The notes: generated by a model from the letters alone, not told the origin. Shown: positions 47,997 through 57,265, counted from the first letter of the stretch. The stretch is DNA of 64,000 nt from Nostoc sp. CHAB 5836 (GCF_020829445.1 NZ_JAIVFV010000004.1:35613-99612); one strand, 5' to 3'. A program made the numbers and translations.

Positions 47997-50900
47997 TTAA
48001 ACAAAGACAAAGCTAGTATCGCTTGCCAAATTCGTCTTTAGCTTTAACCCATCTTCAACAACAGCAATTAACTCTGTTCCATTGCTGGTAAAGATGCCGA
48101 CAGCAGACTTTTTGCCAGACACGGCTGATGCAGACCTGAGTGAATAATTGTTAGCAAATCCCTTGAGTTCAATCTTATCCTGAGCCTGAAAGCTGGCAAT
48201 AACGGCATAGTCGCCGTTAGCGGAACTGGCATAGAAAACGGAACTGGTATCACCCAAGACATAAGTATCTGCACCCTGATCGCCTTTGAGTAGGTCAATT
48301 TCCCTTGTGCCACCCCCCCAACCGATGAGGCGGTCATTGTCCTTGCCTCCAGAAAGGGTGTCACTGCCAAGTCCGCCTAAGATGGTGTCATCGCCATCGC
48401 CCCCAAGGAGTATATCGGCACTTGTCTTGCCATCAAGGTAATCATTGCCTGATCCACCGTCGATTAACTCATTGCCATTAGTGCCGATCAGGCGATCGCT
48501 CCCAGCTATGTTTCTAGGGAGATTAAATCGAGCCACACTTGGGTCGTGATCGCTATCCTGGTCGGCAAACTCGGAGTTGACATGAACTACATCATACCCA
48601 TCTAGCTTGTTAAGCAAGTTGCTACTTACTAAAATGTGGTCAAGTGTTTGGGCATTACCTTGAAAGTTATAGGTATAACGCTCATTTCGAGGCAGAGTTT
48701 CAATTAAGGAAGTCAGTCCAGCGCTTTCTAGGGTGCTGACAGGGGTAGAAAACTCAAAGTCATTCAAGTCCCCCACTACTGCTACATTGGCATTGGGGTC
48801 GATCGCTAAAATACTTTGAACAAAGTTTTTCACCAACGTAGCTTGTTGCTGACGCTGGACTTCGCTAGTGAGGGTTGGCGGTTGATTCGGCCCGTATAGC
48901 GGTTGGTCGCCGCCTTTAGAATTAAAGTGGTTGCCAATTATATAAACAGTTTTACCGTTGAAAGTAAATTCACCAACTAACGGCTTGCGACTGCTAGTAA
49001 AGGCCGAGTTGGTGGGGTCAATCAAACCAGGACTATTAGAAACTGTGGGAACACCAGAAATGTTGCTAACTGTGGTGCTGGAGGTGGAAGTACCACCAGG
49101 GCGATCTACAAAGCTGACACGACTGGGATTAAACAAGAAGCCCACCCGGATATTTCCACCAGGTTCACCGCCATTGGTATCGTCCACTGGGTTAATTTGG
49201 CGATATTGATATGTAGGGCCACCAGCAGCAGTAATTGCCCTAATTAATGTTTGGAAGGTGGTGCTGGCATCAACTACGCGATCATTTGTCGGCCCGTTAT
49301 TATCCTGAATTTCTTCCAAACTAATGATGTCTGGTGATTTGAGATTATTAACAATCCGGTTGGCAAGGTTGTTAAACTTGGTTGCACCATCACCTGGATC
49401 AAGATTTTCGACGTTGTAGGTAGCAACTGTCAGTTGGTCAGTGGTGGAAGTTAGGGCTGTGACTTCCCTGCGGAGTCTGTTAGAAGTAACACTCACTGAG
49501 GTGGGCAAAACTTCATAGTTATTGAAGCTATAATCGACCACACCCGTAATCGTGGCGAGAGTAGCACCGACATTAACCTGGGGTGAGCTACCAGAGGTAA
49601 ATAGGGTATCATCAATTTGGATCCGCTCTGGATTAAAATCATTGGGACTAATCACGATACCACCACGCGCTGTGCGTTTGGTGGCATTAGCGCCATTGTC
49701 TGCCAACACCCAAATCTCTCCAAAAGAATTAGTCTGGCTCACTGCTACAGGATTATTTACCTGTACCACCATTGCTTCCAAGCTTTCGTAGAAATCAATG
49801 CCATCTTGGGCAGGGTCAAAGGTGGTCGTTCCAGTTTCGATATTACCAGTAGTGTCGTTATCGATTACCGTCCTTGGGATGGTTCTGTTGCCATTACCCA
49901 GAATCGTGGCAGATGGCAAAGCATTACCACTGGATAGTTTCACAATTGTCGGGCTAGTAATCTGAGTGGTAGTCAGGTTGTTAGCACCACTAGCACCACC
50001 AGGTCGAAACTCGCTCACCATACCGTCAACTAATATTGAGTCACCCACTTGCACAGTTGGTGCTGATGAGGTGAAGATAAAAATGCCTTCGGAAGTGCGA
50101 TCGTCGCTATCTGGGTTGGGGTCTTGCAAGTAGAAGCCATTAGATTTTACAACTGTGACAATTCCTGGTACATTGCTAACGGTCTGATTTCTCAAGGATG
50201 AAATATGTGCCGTTCCCTGAATGTCGCTAATCCGAACAGATGGAGTGATTTCAAACATCGCAACCGTCTTGCTGACTTCGTTCGTAGTAACTAATAAAGG
50301 TTTGCCTGTGGGACTATCAGCCGCCGAAACAAAGGTTAGCCCTTCGATCGCAATATCTTCGGGAGTGTTGATATATTCAACGAAGGTTGGCGCTTGCGGA
50401 TTTGTCACCTCGTAGACGATGACATCGCCAGTACGTTCTAAACCAATAAAAGCATAGGTGCGGTTGTTGATGACTCCGATTACCACACCTTCGGGTTCAG
50501 GCCCTTTGTTATCGCTGCGGCTGTCAAAGGTAGCAACTGTACCATCTGAGTTAAACAGGGTTGGTACTTTGGTTGCCGTAATTTGTTCCAATTGGTCGCC
50601 ACTGTCGAATATTTGATTGCCCCTTGCGTCCCAAATCGAAAAGGAACGCGCCCCAAATGCTTCGATCCGATCAAAATCTCCGTCTTTGTCTGTGTCTCCT
50701 GTGGCGTTGGTTAATTGTAACCGTCCCAGATTGGCATTATTCTTTAAAATTGCTGCATTGGGGAAAACAGTTGCATCTAAAACATATCCAGCTGCGCCCA
50801 CCCGGATTTCTTCGCTAAAACCAGTGTAGTCCCGGGAATCTCCTTCGTTAGCGGTGATGTAGTAAGTTTGTCCGTTAGCGGTAAAGCTAGCGATCGCATC

Positions 50901-51839
50901 CGGTTGATATAACCCAAATATTGGCCAATTCTGAATATTAATTTTACCACTACTGCTGGTTAAATCGCGATCGCTAGCATCTAATCCCTTACCTGGGAGA
51001 TTGTGATTCTTCGCACCCAGAGGCCAAATACTGGTAATGGTAGCACTGGCTATATCCAGAATCGCGATCGCATTATTTTCTTGCAACGTAATCCTTGCAG
51101 TTTGACCGTCTGGAGATACAGCAATGTATTCTGGTTCTAAGTCTTGTGCCACTGTCGAGCCTGGCCCAGTAATCCGCACACCTGCGGCTTTGAGTGTGGC
51201 AATCTGGCTATTGAAGCTAGTAAATGAGGCTTGGGCAACGGTTGCATTCGCCACGCCACGGGAAATGTTAATAATACTGACTGAACCTTCAGGATCTACT
51301 GAATTTGGTTGCCCGTAGCTGTTGGGTTCTCCCTCATTTGCTACTAATACCTTTTTGCCATCAGGCGTAAAGGTGAGCATATCGGGTAATGCACCTACTG
51401 CTACCGAGTTTAAGAATTTACCGGCAACATTATAAAAACTCACCTGTCCTGTTTGTTGGGCGCTTGTGGTGGTGTTTTGAACCGCGTAGGCGACTGCGAC
51501 AATGCCGTTTTTCACCGCAACACTATTGGGAATAGCTTGTGTACCTGCGGGGGGGGTAAATCCTGTTGTCAAAGAACCAGTCAAGGTCAGCGCCCCTGTA
51601 TTGCTGACACTATAAATTTCAACTATGCTAACCGCAACGACAAACAGGCGATCGCTTCCAGAATCAAAGGCGGATATTTCAGCTCCATTGGTACTGGTGA
51701 AGCCCCCAATTTTCTGCAAAAAGCTGGAGTTAGTGTTGACAGATAAGTTGACTGTGGGATTTACACTGGCGATCGCCAAGTTTGTAGTGTCTGGAACTGT
51801 AGTAGTGTGGTCACTATTATCGCCTTGTGTCAAAGCCAT
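47997..51839 (-). CDS. ExeM/NucH-like extracellular nuclease with choice-of-anchor-I/alkaline-phosphatase-like propeller and RTX-type repeats
   Basis: 1280 residues. The N-terminal ~540 form a propeller like the atypical cyanobacterial alkaline phosphatases (FTPDGKKVLVANEGEPNSYG, DLEPEYIAVSPDGQTARITL, ANEGDSRDYTGFSEEIRVG). A middle OB/LTD-like region (GIVTVVKSNGFYLQDPNPDS) precedes an EEP nuclease domain (LTVATYNVENLDPGDGATKF, DIISLEEIQDN, IIGNHFNSKGGDQPLYG, VAVVGDLNDFEFS, DQDSDHDP). The tail has calcium-binding repeats (GGDGDDTILGGLGSDTLSGG). Start ATG 51839 with GGAG upstream; a longer frame to 51920 runs into a MITE. Likely degrades extracellular DNA or phosphomonoesters for phosphate. Confidence 0.87.
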   Translation of the reverse strand: MALTQGDNSDHTTTVPDTTNLAIASVNPTVNLSVNTNSSFLQKIGGFTSTNGAEISAFDSGSDRLFVVAVSIVEIYSVSNTGALTLTGSLTTGFTPPAGTQAIPNSVAVKNGIVAVAYAVQNTTTSAQQTGQVSFYNVAGKFLNSVAVGALPDMLTFTPDGKKVLVANEGEPNSYGQPNSVDPEGSVSIINISRGVANATVAQASFTSFNSQIATLKAAGVRITGPGSTVAQDLEPEYIAVSPDGQTARITLQENNAIAILDIASATITSIWPLGAKNHNLPGKGLDASDRDLTSSSGKINIQNWPIFGLYQPDAIASFTANGQTYYITANEGDSRDYTGFSEEIRVGAAGYVLDATVFPNAAILKNNANLGRLQLTNATGDTDKDGDFDRIEAFGARSFSIWDARGNQIFDSGDQLEQITATKVPTLFNSDGTVATFDSRSDNKGPEPEGVVIGVINNRTYAFIGLERTGDVIVYEVTNPQAPTFVEYINTPEDIAIEGLTFVSAADSPTGKPLLVTTNEVSKTVAMFEITPSVRISDIQGTAHISSLRNQTVSNVPGIVTVVKSNGFYLQDPNPDSDDRTSEGIFIFTSSAPTVQVGDSILVDGMVSEFRPGGASGANNLTTTQITSPTIVKLSSGNALPSATILGNGNRTIPRTVIDNDTTGNIETGTTTFDPAQDGIDFYESLEAMVVQVNNPVAVSQTNSFGEIWVLADNGANATKRTARGGIVISPNDFNPERIQIDDTLFTSGSSPQVNVGATLATITGVVDYSFNNYEVLPTSVSVTSNRLRREVTALTSTTDQLTVATYNVENLDPGDGATKFNNLANRIVNNLKSPDIISLEEIQDNNGPTNDRVVDASTTFQTLIRAITAAGGPTYQYRQINPVDDTNGGEPGGNIRVGFLFNPSRVSFVDRPGGTSTSSTTVSNISGVPTVSNSPGLIDPTNSAFTSSRKPLVGEFTFNGKTVYIIGNHFNSKGGDQPLYGPNQPPTLTSEVQRQQQATLVKNFVQSILAIDPNANVAVVGDLNDFEFSTPVSTLESAGLTSLIETLPRNERYTYNFQGNAQTLDHILVSSNLLNKLDGYDVVHVNSEFADQDSDHDPSVARFNLPRNIAGSDRLIGTNGNELIDGGSGNDYLDGKTSADILLGGDGDDTILGGLGSDTLSGGKDNDRLIGWGGGTREIDLLKGDQGADTYVLGDTSSVFYASSANGDYAVIASFQAQDKIELKGFANNYSLRSASAVSGKKSAVGIFTSNGTELIAVVEDGLKLKTNLASDTSFVFV

Positions 51840-51893
51840 TAATAACGTCTCCTTCAATTGACTTTGTATTGTTTGAGAACCGCCCGAAAAGCC

Positions 51894-52018
51894 TAAGTAC
51901 GTTGGTGCGAAAAAAGTCAATTATGTTACGAAACATAAATAAGCTTAAAATCATTTACTAATGACCAATGACAAAGGACAGCCTTAGCCAGTTAACTTTA
52001 ATTGCGCCAACCTACTTA
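51894..52018. mobile_element. MITE, TAAGTAGGTTGGCGCAA family, copy 4 (inverted)
   Basis: A 125-bp element from TAAGTACGTTGGTGCGAAAA to TAATTGCGCCAACCTACTTA with the shared AGCCTTAGCCAGTTAACTTT interior. It sits 55 bp upstream of the nuclease start, between the gene and its candidate Pho box. Confidence 0.8.
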
Positions 52019-52158
52019 TGTTCAGCAATAATTTGCAACTGTAATCAACTCCCATTGACAATCGCAATATCACCATTAAAAAAACTATTTTCTAGTTAAA
52101 AAAGCTACTTATTTTACTAGTGTTAATTTATATTGAGCAAACTCAAGTTATCTCAACA

Positions 52159-52188
52159 ACGTTAAGAAACCGCTAGCAAGAGGTTAAA
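52159..52188 (-). promoter_or_regulatory. candidate Pho box upstream of the nuclease gene
   Basis: On the minus strand TTTAACCT (52188-52181) and CTTAACGT (52166-52159) lie 22 bp apart, with a weak middle unit (GCTAGCGG) at the 11-bp step. The cyanobacterial PhoB site is three YTTAAYYW units at 11-bp spacing, so this is a two-out-of-three match. Confidence 0.35.
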
Positions 52189-52266
52189 ACAACAAATAGT
52201 TAGGGCAACACAAGTCCTAAAAACTAGTAAAAATTTTGTTCCAAAAATTTCTCTTTAACCTCTTAC

Positions 52267-52336
52267 CTCTGTGTTCTCTGCGTCTCTGTGGTTAGATAAA
52301 TTACTTTTAAACCGCAGAGGCACAGAGAACACAGAG
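52267..52336. repeat. inverted repeat CTCTGTGTTCTCTGCGTCTC
   Basis: About 27 bases (CTCTGTGTTCTCTGCGTCTC onward) are repeated inverted as AACCGCAGAGGCACAGAGAA onward, with a 16-base AT-rich loop. The same words occur singly inside the ATAGGACTTACGCA MITEs. The rest of 52189-52511 shows nothing else. Confidence 0.65.
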
Positions 52337-52511
52337 AAAAAAAGAGATTTTTCAAGTCACCTTGAAAGGGCTACTGGCCTGCGGGAGCATCCCAAATGTG
52401 CAACCTTTGAAACTTAATCTTTGTTTATAACCAGGGAAAGAGGTAGAGAAAGCTACTGTATGGAAACTTAGATATAAGAGGTGAAAGTAATTTCTAGCTA
52501 CCAAAGATTTC

Positions 52512-53627
52512 ATGCAAAGCAATTTAGTTATATTTCCTAAGGCTGAGGCTGCAAAAAATAGCACACAAACTCAAGAAAGAACAATTACCAAGTACGACCG
52601 TGGCGAGGAGCAATTTATAGAACTGCTAGCAATGGAGGATTTGGACACTAAACTGGATCTAAACCCTACAAGAACTAGTGAGTTTGAACAGACGCTCTCG
52701 ATGGCAATTGGCGCTGCTTATGGAAAGGATCGCTCTGATGAACAAGCTCACCTTTTTCTGCAACGAATACTTTATCGAATCAATCGGCTAAAGCTGTTCT
52801 GGTACGACGATTTGCAGAACTACACCAATGAGCGATCGCTGTATTTGTACTCATATCGTGACCAAATTGAATCTGCTTGGCAACACTGGGAACTGGCACA
52901 ATTGGATGTGGCTGCACTACAACAATTGGATGTAAAACAAGCTTTAATTGAGCGCACATCTGCCGATTTAAATCCGCCGTTGTCGGAGAGTAGCCGCTAT
53001 ATCCGAGAGGAAATGACTGAAGCTGGCTATCTTCACTTGCTAGCCATCGGCTCCTTTGATGGTTTGGTTGAAGGTAGTCGTCTTTGCCACGTATTGGGTG
53101 GTGCTGCTAATGAAGTGCAGTGTACGTTGGTGCGAGTACTACTAGAAGAATACGGCAATGGTCGTTTATCCCGCAAGCACTCGACATTTTTTGCTCAAAT
53201 GCTGGCTGAGTTTGGGATGAACACCCAACCAGAAGGATACTTCGATTTAGTACCCTGGGAAGTCTTAGCTTGCGATAATCATAACTTTTTGACTACCGAT
53301 CGCAAACGCTATTTTCTACGTTATTGTGGCGCGTTGACATATTTTGAGGTGGCTGGCCCTGCGGCTTACAAAAACTATCTGGCGGCGGCGCAACGACTAG
53401 AACTGTCAGAGGCGGCGATGGGTTATTGGGAACTGCACATCAGAGAAGATGAACGCCACGGTCGTTGGATGTTAGATGATGTAGCTTTGTCTTTGGCAGA
53501 ACGCTATCCCAATGATGCGTGGGAACTCCTCCTTGGCTATGACCAGGAGAAACTAATGGGCGATCGCGCAGCGAGGGCTGTTGTGCGATCAATATGTGAA
53601 GCAGAAAAAACCACTTTACTCCCATAG
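52512..53627 (+). CDS. iron-containing redox enzyme family protein (haem-oxygenase-like fold)
   Basis: A 371-residue helical protein with HDO-type motifs: LVRVLLEEYGNGRLSRKHSTFF (about 214-235) with Glu and His, and ELHIREDERHGRWML (about 313-327), typical of the Haem_oxygenase_2-like di-iron family. Such enzymes perform oxidative C-C or C-N cleavages; the substrate is unknown. Start ATG 52512. The stop TAG is the second to fourth bases of the adjoining MITE end (ATAGGACTTACGCA), so the original gene may have continued further. Confidence 0.78.
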   Translation: MQSNLVIFPKAEAAKNSTQTQERTITKYDRGEEQFIELLAMEDLDTKLDLNPTRTSEFEQTLSMAIGAAYGKDRSDEQAHLFLQRILYRINRLKLFWYDDLQNYTNERSLYLYSYRDQIESAWQHWELAQLDVAALQQLDVKQALIERTSADLNPPLSESSRYIREEMTEAGYLHLLAIGSFDGLVEGSRLCHVLGGAANEVQCTLVRVLLEEYGNGRLSRKHSTFFAQMLAEFGMNTQPEGYFDLVPWEVLACDNHNFLTTDRKRYFLRYCGALTYFEVAGPAAYKNYLAAAQRLELSEAAMGYWELHIREDERHGRWMLDDVALSLAERYPNDAWELLLGYDQEKLMGDRAARAVVRSICEAEKTTLLP

Positions 53628-53715
53628 GACTTACGCAATAACTCTCTGAAACTCTTATTCCTTTGTGTCCTCCGCGTCTTTGCGGTTCGTTTTTTCATTA
53701 TTTTGCGTAAGTCCT
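53624..53715. mobile_element. MITE, ATAGGACTTACGCA family, supplying a stop codon
   Basis: A 92-bp element from ATAGGACTTACGCAATAACT to TTTTGCGTAAGTCCT. It begins inside the last codon of the redox-enzyme gene and provides its TAG. The remaining 53716-53924 shows no further feature. Confidence 0.85.
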
Positions 53716-53924
53716 GCCCCAGAATCAATCGCAAAAATTAGAAATAGCAGGTTATTCTTAGCGTTTTAATTTGACATTTCTAAGTCATTTTATTGCTTAT
53801 TCACCTGCAAACTCATTTCTTTAGTAACCCTTTGCTAAAGGAACAGTTTTTTATGGACTGAATACAGGGCAACAAATAACCTTCTATTACATTGATTATA
53901 CCTTACACCTTGAATTGTAGTCAA

Positions 53925-54620
53925 ATGAAAGACATCTTTTTTTGTCCGGAAGAATCTAATTTTTACTCCAATTGCTTAGAGAACTTTGTTCTGAGAAATT
54001 GTAAGAATTCCGAATCTATTGTGGAGTTTGGCTCAGGAGATGGCAGCCCTGTAATTAATTCCTTGTTGAGGAACAACTTTGATGGAGTCATCCAAGGATT
54101 TGAATTAAATACTTCTGCATGGAAAGTCGCAAATTCAACCATTGATGAATACAATCTCACTAATAAATACGTTATCCATAATTCATCTTTGTTTAATTCT
54201 TCTCAACCCAATGCCGAGTATCTTGTAGCCAATCCGCCCTATCTCCCTGCACCTGATAACGATATCTATATGCCACTCTTATTTGGGGGCGTAGATGGAG
54301 CCACAATTACTAACGAGCTTTTGTTGTTAGGTTATGAAAATGTCTTGGTTTTAATATCTAGCTTTTCTAATCCAAGAAGTACCCTAAACCTAGCAAAAGA
54401 AAATGGTTATTATGTTCAAAACTTCATGGTATTACCTTTGCAGTTTGGCTATTATAGCTCCGATCCCAAGGTAAAGAAACACATCAAACATCTCCGAAAA
54501 AATCAGATGGCATTTTATTCTGGCGATTATTATTTTTTAGCTGGTGTTTTATTTAAAAAATGCCATTCGTCTGTAATTGATTTATCTAATCAATTAGCTC
54601 AGGTTATGACTAGTTTGTGA
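53925..54620 (+). CDS. SAM-dependent methyltransferase with NPPY motif (HemK/PrmC-like)
   Basis: A 231-residue Rossmann methyltransferase. Motif I IVEFGSGDGSPVINSLL (about 32-48), an acidic strand (GFELNTSAWKVA), and motif IV YLVANPPYLPAP with the NPPY signature of enzymes methylating Gln in proteins or the exocyclic amine of adenine or guanine. The target is unknown; no release-factor gene is adjacent. ATG 53925 is taken; a TTG 33 bases upstream is in frame. AT-rich compared with its neighbours and standing alone, so it may be acquired. Confidence 0.75.
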   Translation: MKDIFFCPEESNFYSNCLENFVLRNCKNSESIVEFGSGDGSPVINSLLRNNFDGVIQGFELNTSAWKVANSTIDEYNLTNKYVIHNSSLFNSSQPNAEYLVANPPYLPAPDNDIYMPLLFGGVDGATITNELLLLGYENVLVLISSFSNPRSTLNLAKENGYYVQNFMVLPLQFGYYSSDPKVKKHIKHLRKNQMAFYSGDYYFLAGVLFKKCHSSVIDLSNQLAQVMTSL

Positions 54621-54702
54621 AAATCGAGAACAATTTACAAGACAAGGCAGCTATGGTGCAATACCCTTGGGATAAGACTAAAACCCTTGTGCAGTGGACA
54701 GT

Positions 54703-54731
54703 GTAGAGACGTTGCATTGCAACGTCTCTAC
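54703..54731. terminator. 29-base perfect palindrome downstream of pepP
   Basis: GTAGAGACGTTGCA-T-TGCAACGTCTCTAC, a 14-bp perfect stem with a one-base centre, between the converging methyltransferase and aminopeptidase genes. It lacks a long T-run but is well placed as a transcript end. It resembles the GACGTAGCA palindrome of the AGACATCTGG MITEs. Confidence 0.45.
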
Positions 54732-54744
54732 AGGACTATGGTTC

Positions 54745-56127
54745 TCAGCCATTGACTAGATTTTCTATAGTATCGGCATCATTCGGTAATGCGGCTGTTA
54801 AAACTTCGCTCCCATTTGAAGTAACTAAAACATCATCTTCAATGCGGATTCCACGCACATCAGCAAATTCAGATAAACGCTGCCAATTCACTACCCTCTG
54901 ATATTTTGAGCGAACACTGGCATCATTGAAAATTGCTGGTACTTGATAAAAACCAGGTTCAATTGTGACTAACATTCCCGGACGCAGGGGACGATTTAAA
55001 CGCAGGTAGCCTAAGCCAAAGCGATCGCTCCTTTCACGTCCCTCTTCATAACCTGCTAAGTCGCCCAAATCTTCCATATCATGGACATCTAAACCCAATA
55101 GATGACCGATACCATGAGGGAAAAACAAGGCGTGGGCATCCATCTCTACTAAATCTTGGGGATTTCCTTGTAAAATTCCTAACTCTACTAAACCTTCAGC
55201 TATCACCGTAGCAGCTAGCAGATGGATATCCCCATACTCTACACCAGGGTGTATTTTGGCAATGCAAGCATCATGGGCTGCCAATACAATATTATAAATA
55301 TCTCTCTGGGTAGATGAAAACTTACCGGAAACTGGCCACGTGCGAGTGACATCACCTGCCCAACCCGTCTCCGTTTCAGCGCCAACATCAGCAAGGAGTA
55401 AGTCACCTGGTTGCAGGGGATGGTGATACTGCTCGTTATGCAAAACTTCACCGTGAACTGTGACAATACTATTGTAGGAAGTGGTCATATTGTGGGCAAT
55501 AATTACCCCTTCCATCGCTGCACGAACTTCTGCTTCGAGTTTCGCTTTCGATGTTGCACCCATACCAGCTTTGTGTGCCTCAACGGTGACAGCCGCAGCC
55601 TTTCGCAACTCGGTTAATGCCGCATCATCGTGAGTGAGGCGCACAGAAACGATCGCCTTAGCTAACTCCAAGTCAATTCCTTGAGGAGGACTCTGTGGTA
55701 AAACCCATCTATTTAATAGCTGCGATTGTTGCGTCCAAGTAGCAGCATCTTGTACAGCAAGTGTGGCAGCATCTTCTATCCAAGACTCTAATTCTGCCAT
55801 TGGTCGAGCAACATCCGCCCCAATATGTAGCGCTATTTCCTCGCGCGTTGGCATTTCTCCATGCCAAAGCCCACTGCTGGGTGACGGATCGTCGATGAAT
55901 AGTTCTAACTTACCTGCTTCTAGACGAATTACCGCCTTTGATAATGGCAGTCCGGCGAAATAGAGGAAGTGACTGCTAGCACGAAACGGAAGGGAATTTG
56001 CAGGAAAGTTGCGCGGACTGTTGCTACCTGACCACAGAATTGCCGGGAAATCAATCAGATTGGCTAGTTGTTCCCGTCGCTGGCGTAATGTATCGATCAG
56101 AGAACTAGAAGTTTGTTGGATCAGCAT
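54745..56127 (-). CDS. pepP: Xaa-Pro aminopeptidase (aminopeptidase P)
   Basis: A 460-residue cytosolic metallopeptidase removing N-terminal residues before proline. The N-terminal creatinase-like domain (FRASSHFLYFAGLP) precedes the pita-bread catalytic domain. The metal ligands are all visible: LLADVGAETETGWAGDVTRTW (two Asp), FFPHGIGHLLGLDVHD (His), LVTIEPGFY (Glu) and GIRIEDDVLVT (Glu). The length is normal for the family. Confidence 0.93.
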   Translation of the reverse strand: MLIQQTSSSLIDTLRQRREQLANLIDFPAILWSGSNSPRNFPANSLPFRASSHFLYFAGLPLSKAVIRLEAGKLELFIDDPSPSSGLWHGEMPTREEIALHIGADVARPMAELESWIEDAATLAVQDAATWTQQSQLLNRWVLPQSPPQGIDLELAKAIVSVRLTHDDAALTELRKAAAVTVEAHKAGMGATSKAKLEAEVRAAMEGVIIAHNMTTSYNSIVTVHGEVLHNEQYHHPLQPGDLLLADVGAETETGWAGDVTRTWPVSGKFSSTQRDIYNIVLAAHDACIAKIHPGVEYGDIHLLAATVIAEGLVELGILQGNPQDLVEMDAHALFFPHGIGHLLGLDVHDMEDLGDLAGYEEGRERSDRFGLGYLRLNRPLRPGMLVTIEPGFYQVPAIFNDASVRSKYQRVVNWQRLSEFADVRGIRIEDDVLVTSNGSEVLTAALPNDADTIENLVNG

Positions 56128-56173
56128 AAATCTAAACTCAAAAAAAGGATAAAGGTGATACTTTTACCTTTAT

Positions 56174-56323
56174 ATAGGACTACTATTTGATTTCTGAACA
56201 GATATGTAGGGTGCGTTAGCGTTTCGCGTAACGCACCGAATCCTTAAGAATGGTGCGTTACGCTGTCGCTAACGCACCCTACAAATACTTAATGTTGTTC
56301 AAAAATCAAACCGGATTCCTATA
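56174..56323. mobile_element. MITE, ATAGGACTACTATTTGATT family
   Basis: A 150-bp element from ATAGGACTACTATTTGATTT to AATCAAACCGGATTCCTAT, with arms GGTGCGTTAGCGTTTCGCGT and its inverse. It is almost identical to 11963-12113. Confidence 0.8.
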
Positions 56324-56509
56324 GGACTTACGCAATAACTCTGTAAAACCTTATTCCTTTGTGACGGCAGTCGCTCATGGGGGAAACCCCCATGCGCTAA
56401 AGCGTCTCCCCTTGGGAGAAGACCGCGCTGCCTCTCCTTTGCGTCCTTCTCCCAGGGGTAGACGCACTCGCGTTTGCGGTTCGTTTTTTCATGATTTTGC
56501 GTAAGTCCT
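56321..56509. mobile_element. MITE, ATAGGACTTACGCA family (long form)
   Basis: A 189-bp element abutting the previous one, from ATAGGACTTACGCAATAACT to TTTTGCGTAAGTCC, with an extra inner fold (CATGGGGGAAACCCCCATG). It reaches almost to the lipoprotein stop codon. Confidence 0.8.
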
Positions 56510-56516
56510 GCTTTAT

Positions 56517-56771
56517 TTAGTCGTTATCATCTTTGTCGTCGCCATCTTTGCGATCGCCATCTTTGTCGTCGCCATCTTTGTCGTCGTCATCTTTGTCGTT
56601 CTGTTGTTCCTGGTTAGGCTGTAGGACTGGTTTTTGTTGCTCAGTTGGAGCTGGTGGCTGCGGTGCTTGAACACCACAACTAACTAATCCTCCAAAAATC
56701 AGCGCTAAGTTGACAGCAGCAAAGATGCTTCTGAAGATTTTTATCGTTAAGTTTCCATTTGGATTCAACAT
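56517..56771 (-). CDS. small lipoprotein with Asp/Lys repeat tail
   Basis: An 84-residue protein. The signal peptide (IKIFRSIFAAVNLALIFGG) ends in a lipobox LVSC (Cys near residue 32). A Pro/Gln linker is followed by a tail of DDKDG-type pentapeptides encoded by 15-bp repeats (about 56518-56598). One unit reads DRKDG because its DNA has become the HIP1 octamer GCGATCGC. The acidic tail could bind cations; the function is unknown. The repeats make length variation likely. Confidence 0.6.
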   Translation of the reverse strand: MLNPNGNLTIKIFRSIFAAVNLALIFGGLVSCGVQAPQPPAPTEQQKPVLQPNQEQQNDKDDDDKDGDDKDGDRKDGDDKDDND

Positions 56772-56870
56772 TGATTTGGGGTTGGATGTAGAGTAGAGCT
56801 ATTTCATTCTATTTTTACCGCAGTTTTTACGAATCTTTTTGAGAAAAATCAGAATAGGACTTACGCAACC

Positions 56871-57105
56871 ATTGGTGTCAACTTAACGTGAAACCCTTGC
56901 AATGGCGTTATACCAAGCCTACTCAATTACTAATTATACCCTCGCAACCCGACCCCGCTTTTGTCTACTGACAAAATCTCCCCTCTCAGACCTAACCCCC
57001 AGCCCCTTCCCTACAAGGGAAGGGGAGTCAATCTTCAAAGCCCCTCTCCGCTTCGGAGAGGGGTTTGGGGAGAGGTCTAGCGTTTGAACTTAAGTTGACA
57101 CCAAT
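56871..57105. mobile_element. MITE with ATTGGTGTCAACTTA ends inside an ATAGGACTTACGCA-type element
   Basis: The perfect 15-bp inverted ends ATTGGTGTCAACTTA (56871-56885) and TAAGTTGACACCAAT (57091-57105) surround the CAGACCTAACCCCCAGCCCC repeat. Flanking pieces (ATAGGACTTACGCAACC on the left; ATTACGTAACTGGCAT, the GTTTGTAGTC fold and TTTTTGTGACACTTGCGTA on the right) are the halves of an older element, so this is an insertion within an insertion. No gene in 56772-57265. Confidence 0.7.
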
Positions 57106-57265
57106 ATTACGTAACTGGCATATTATTTTGAGTTTGTAGTCAACGCGAGTGCGTCTCAAAATCCGGGCTGTTCGCGGAGCGTTCCCGTAGGGTAGCCCTG
57201 ACTACAAACTAAAAGCTTTTATTTTTTGTGACACTTGCGTATGATACTACTTTCAGAGTAATTTT

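Noticed and set aside
51840..51920. N-terminal extension of the nuclease gene (start at 51920)
   Set aside because: The extension runs into a MITE end, lacks a ribosome site and is not like the family N-terminus; ATG 51839 has GGAG upstream.
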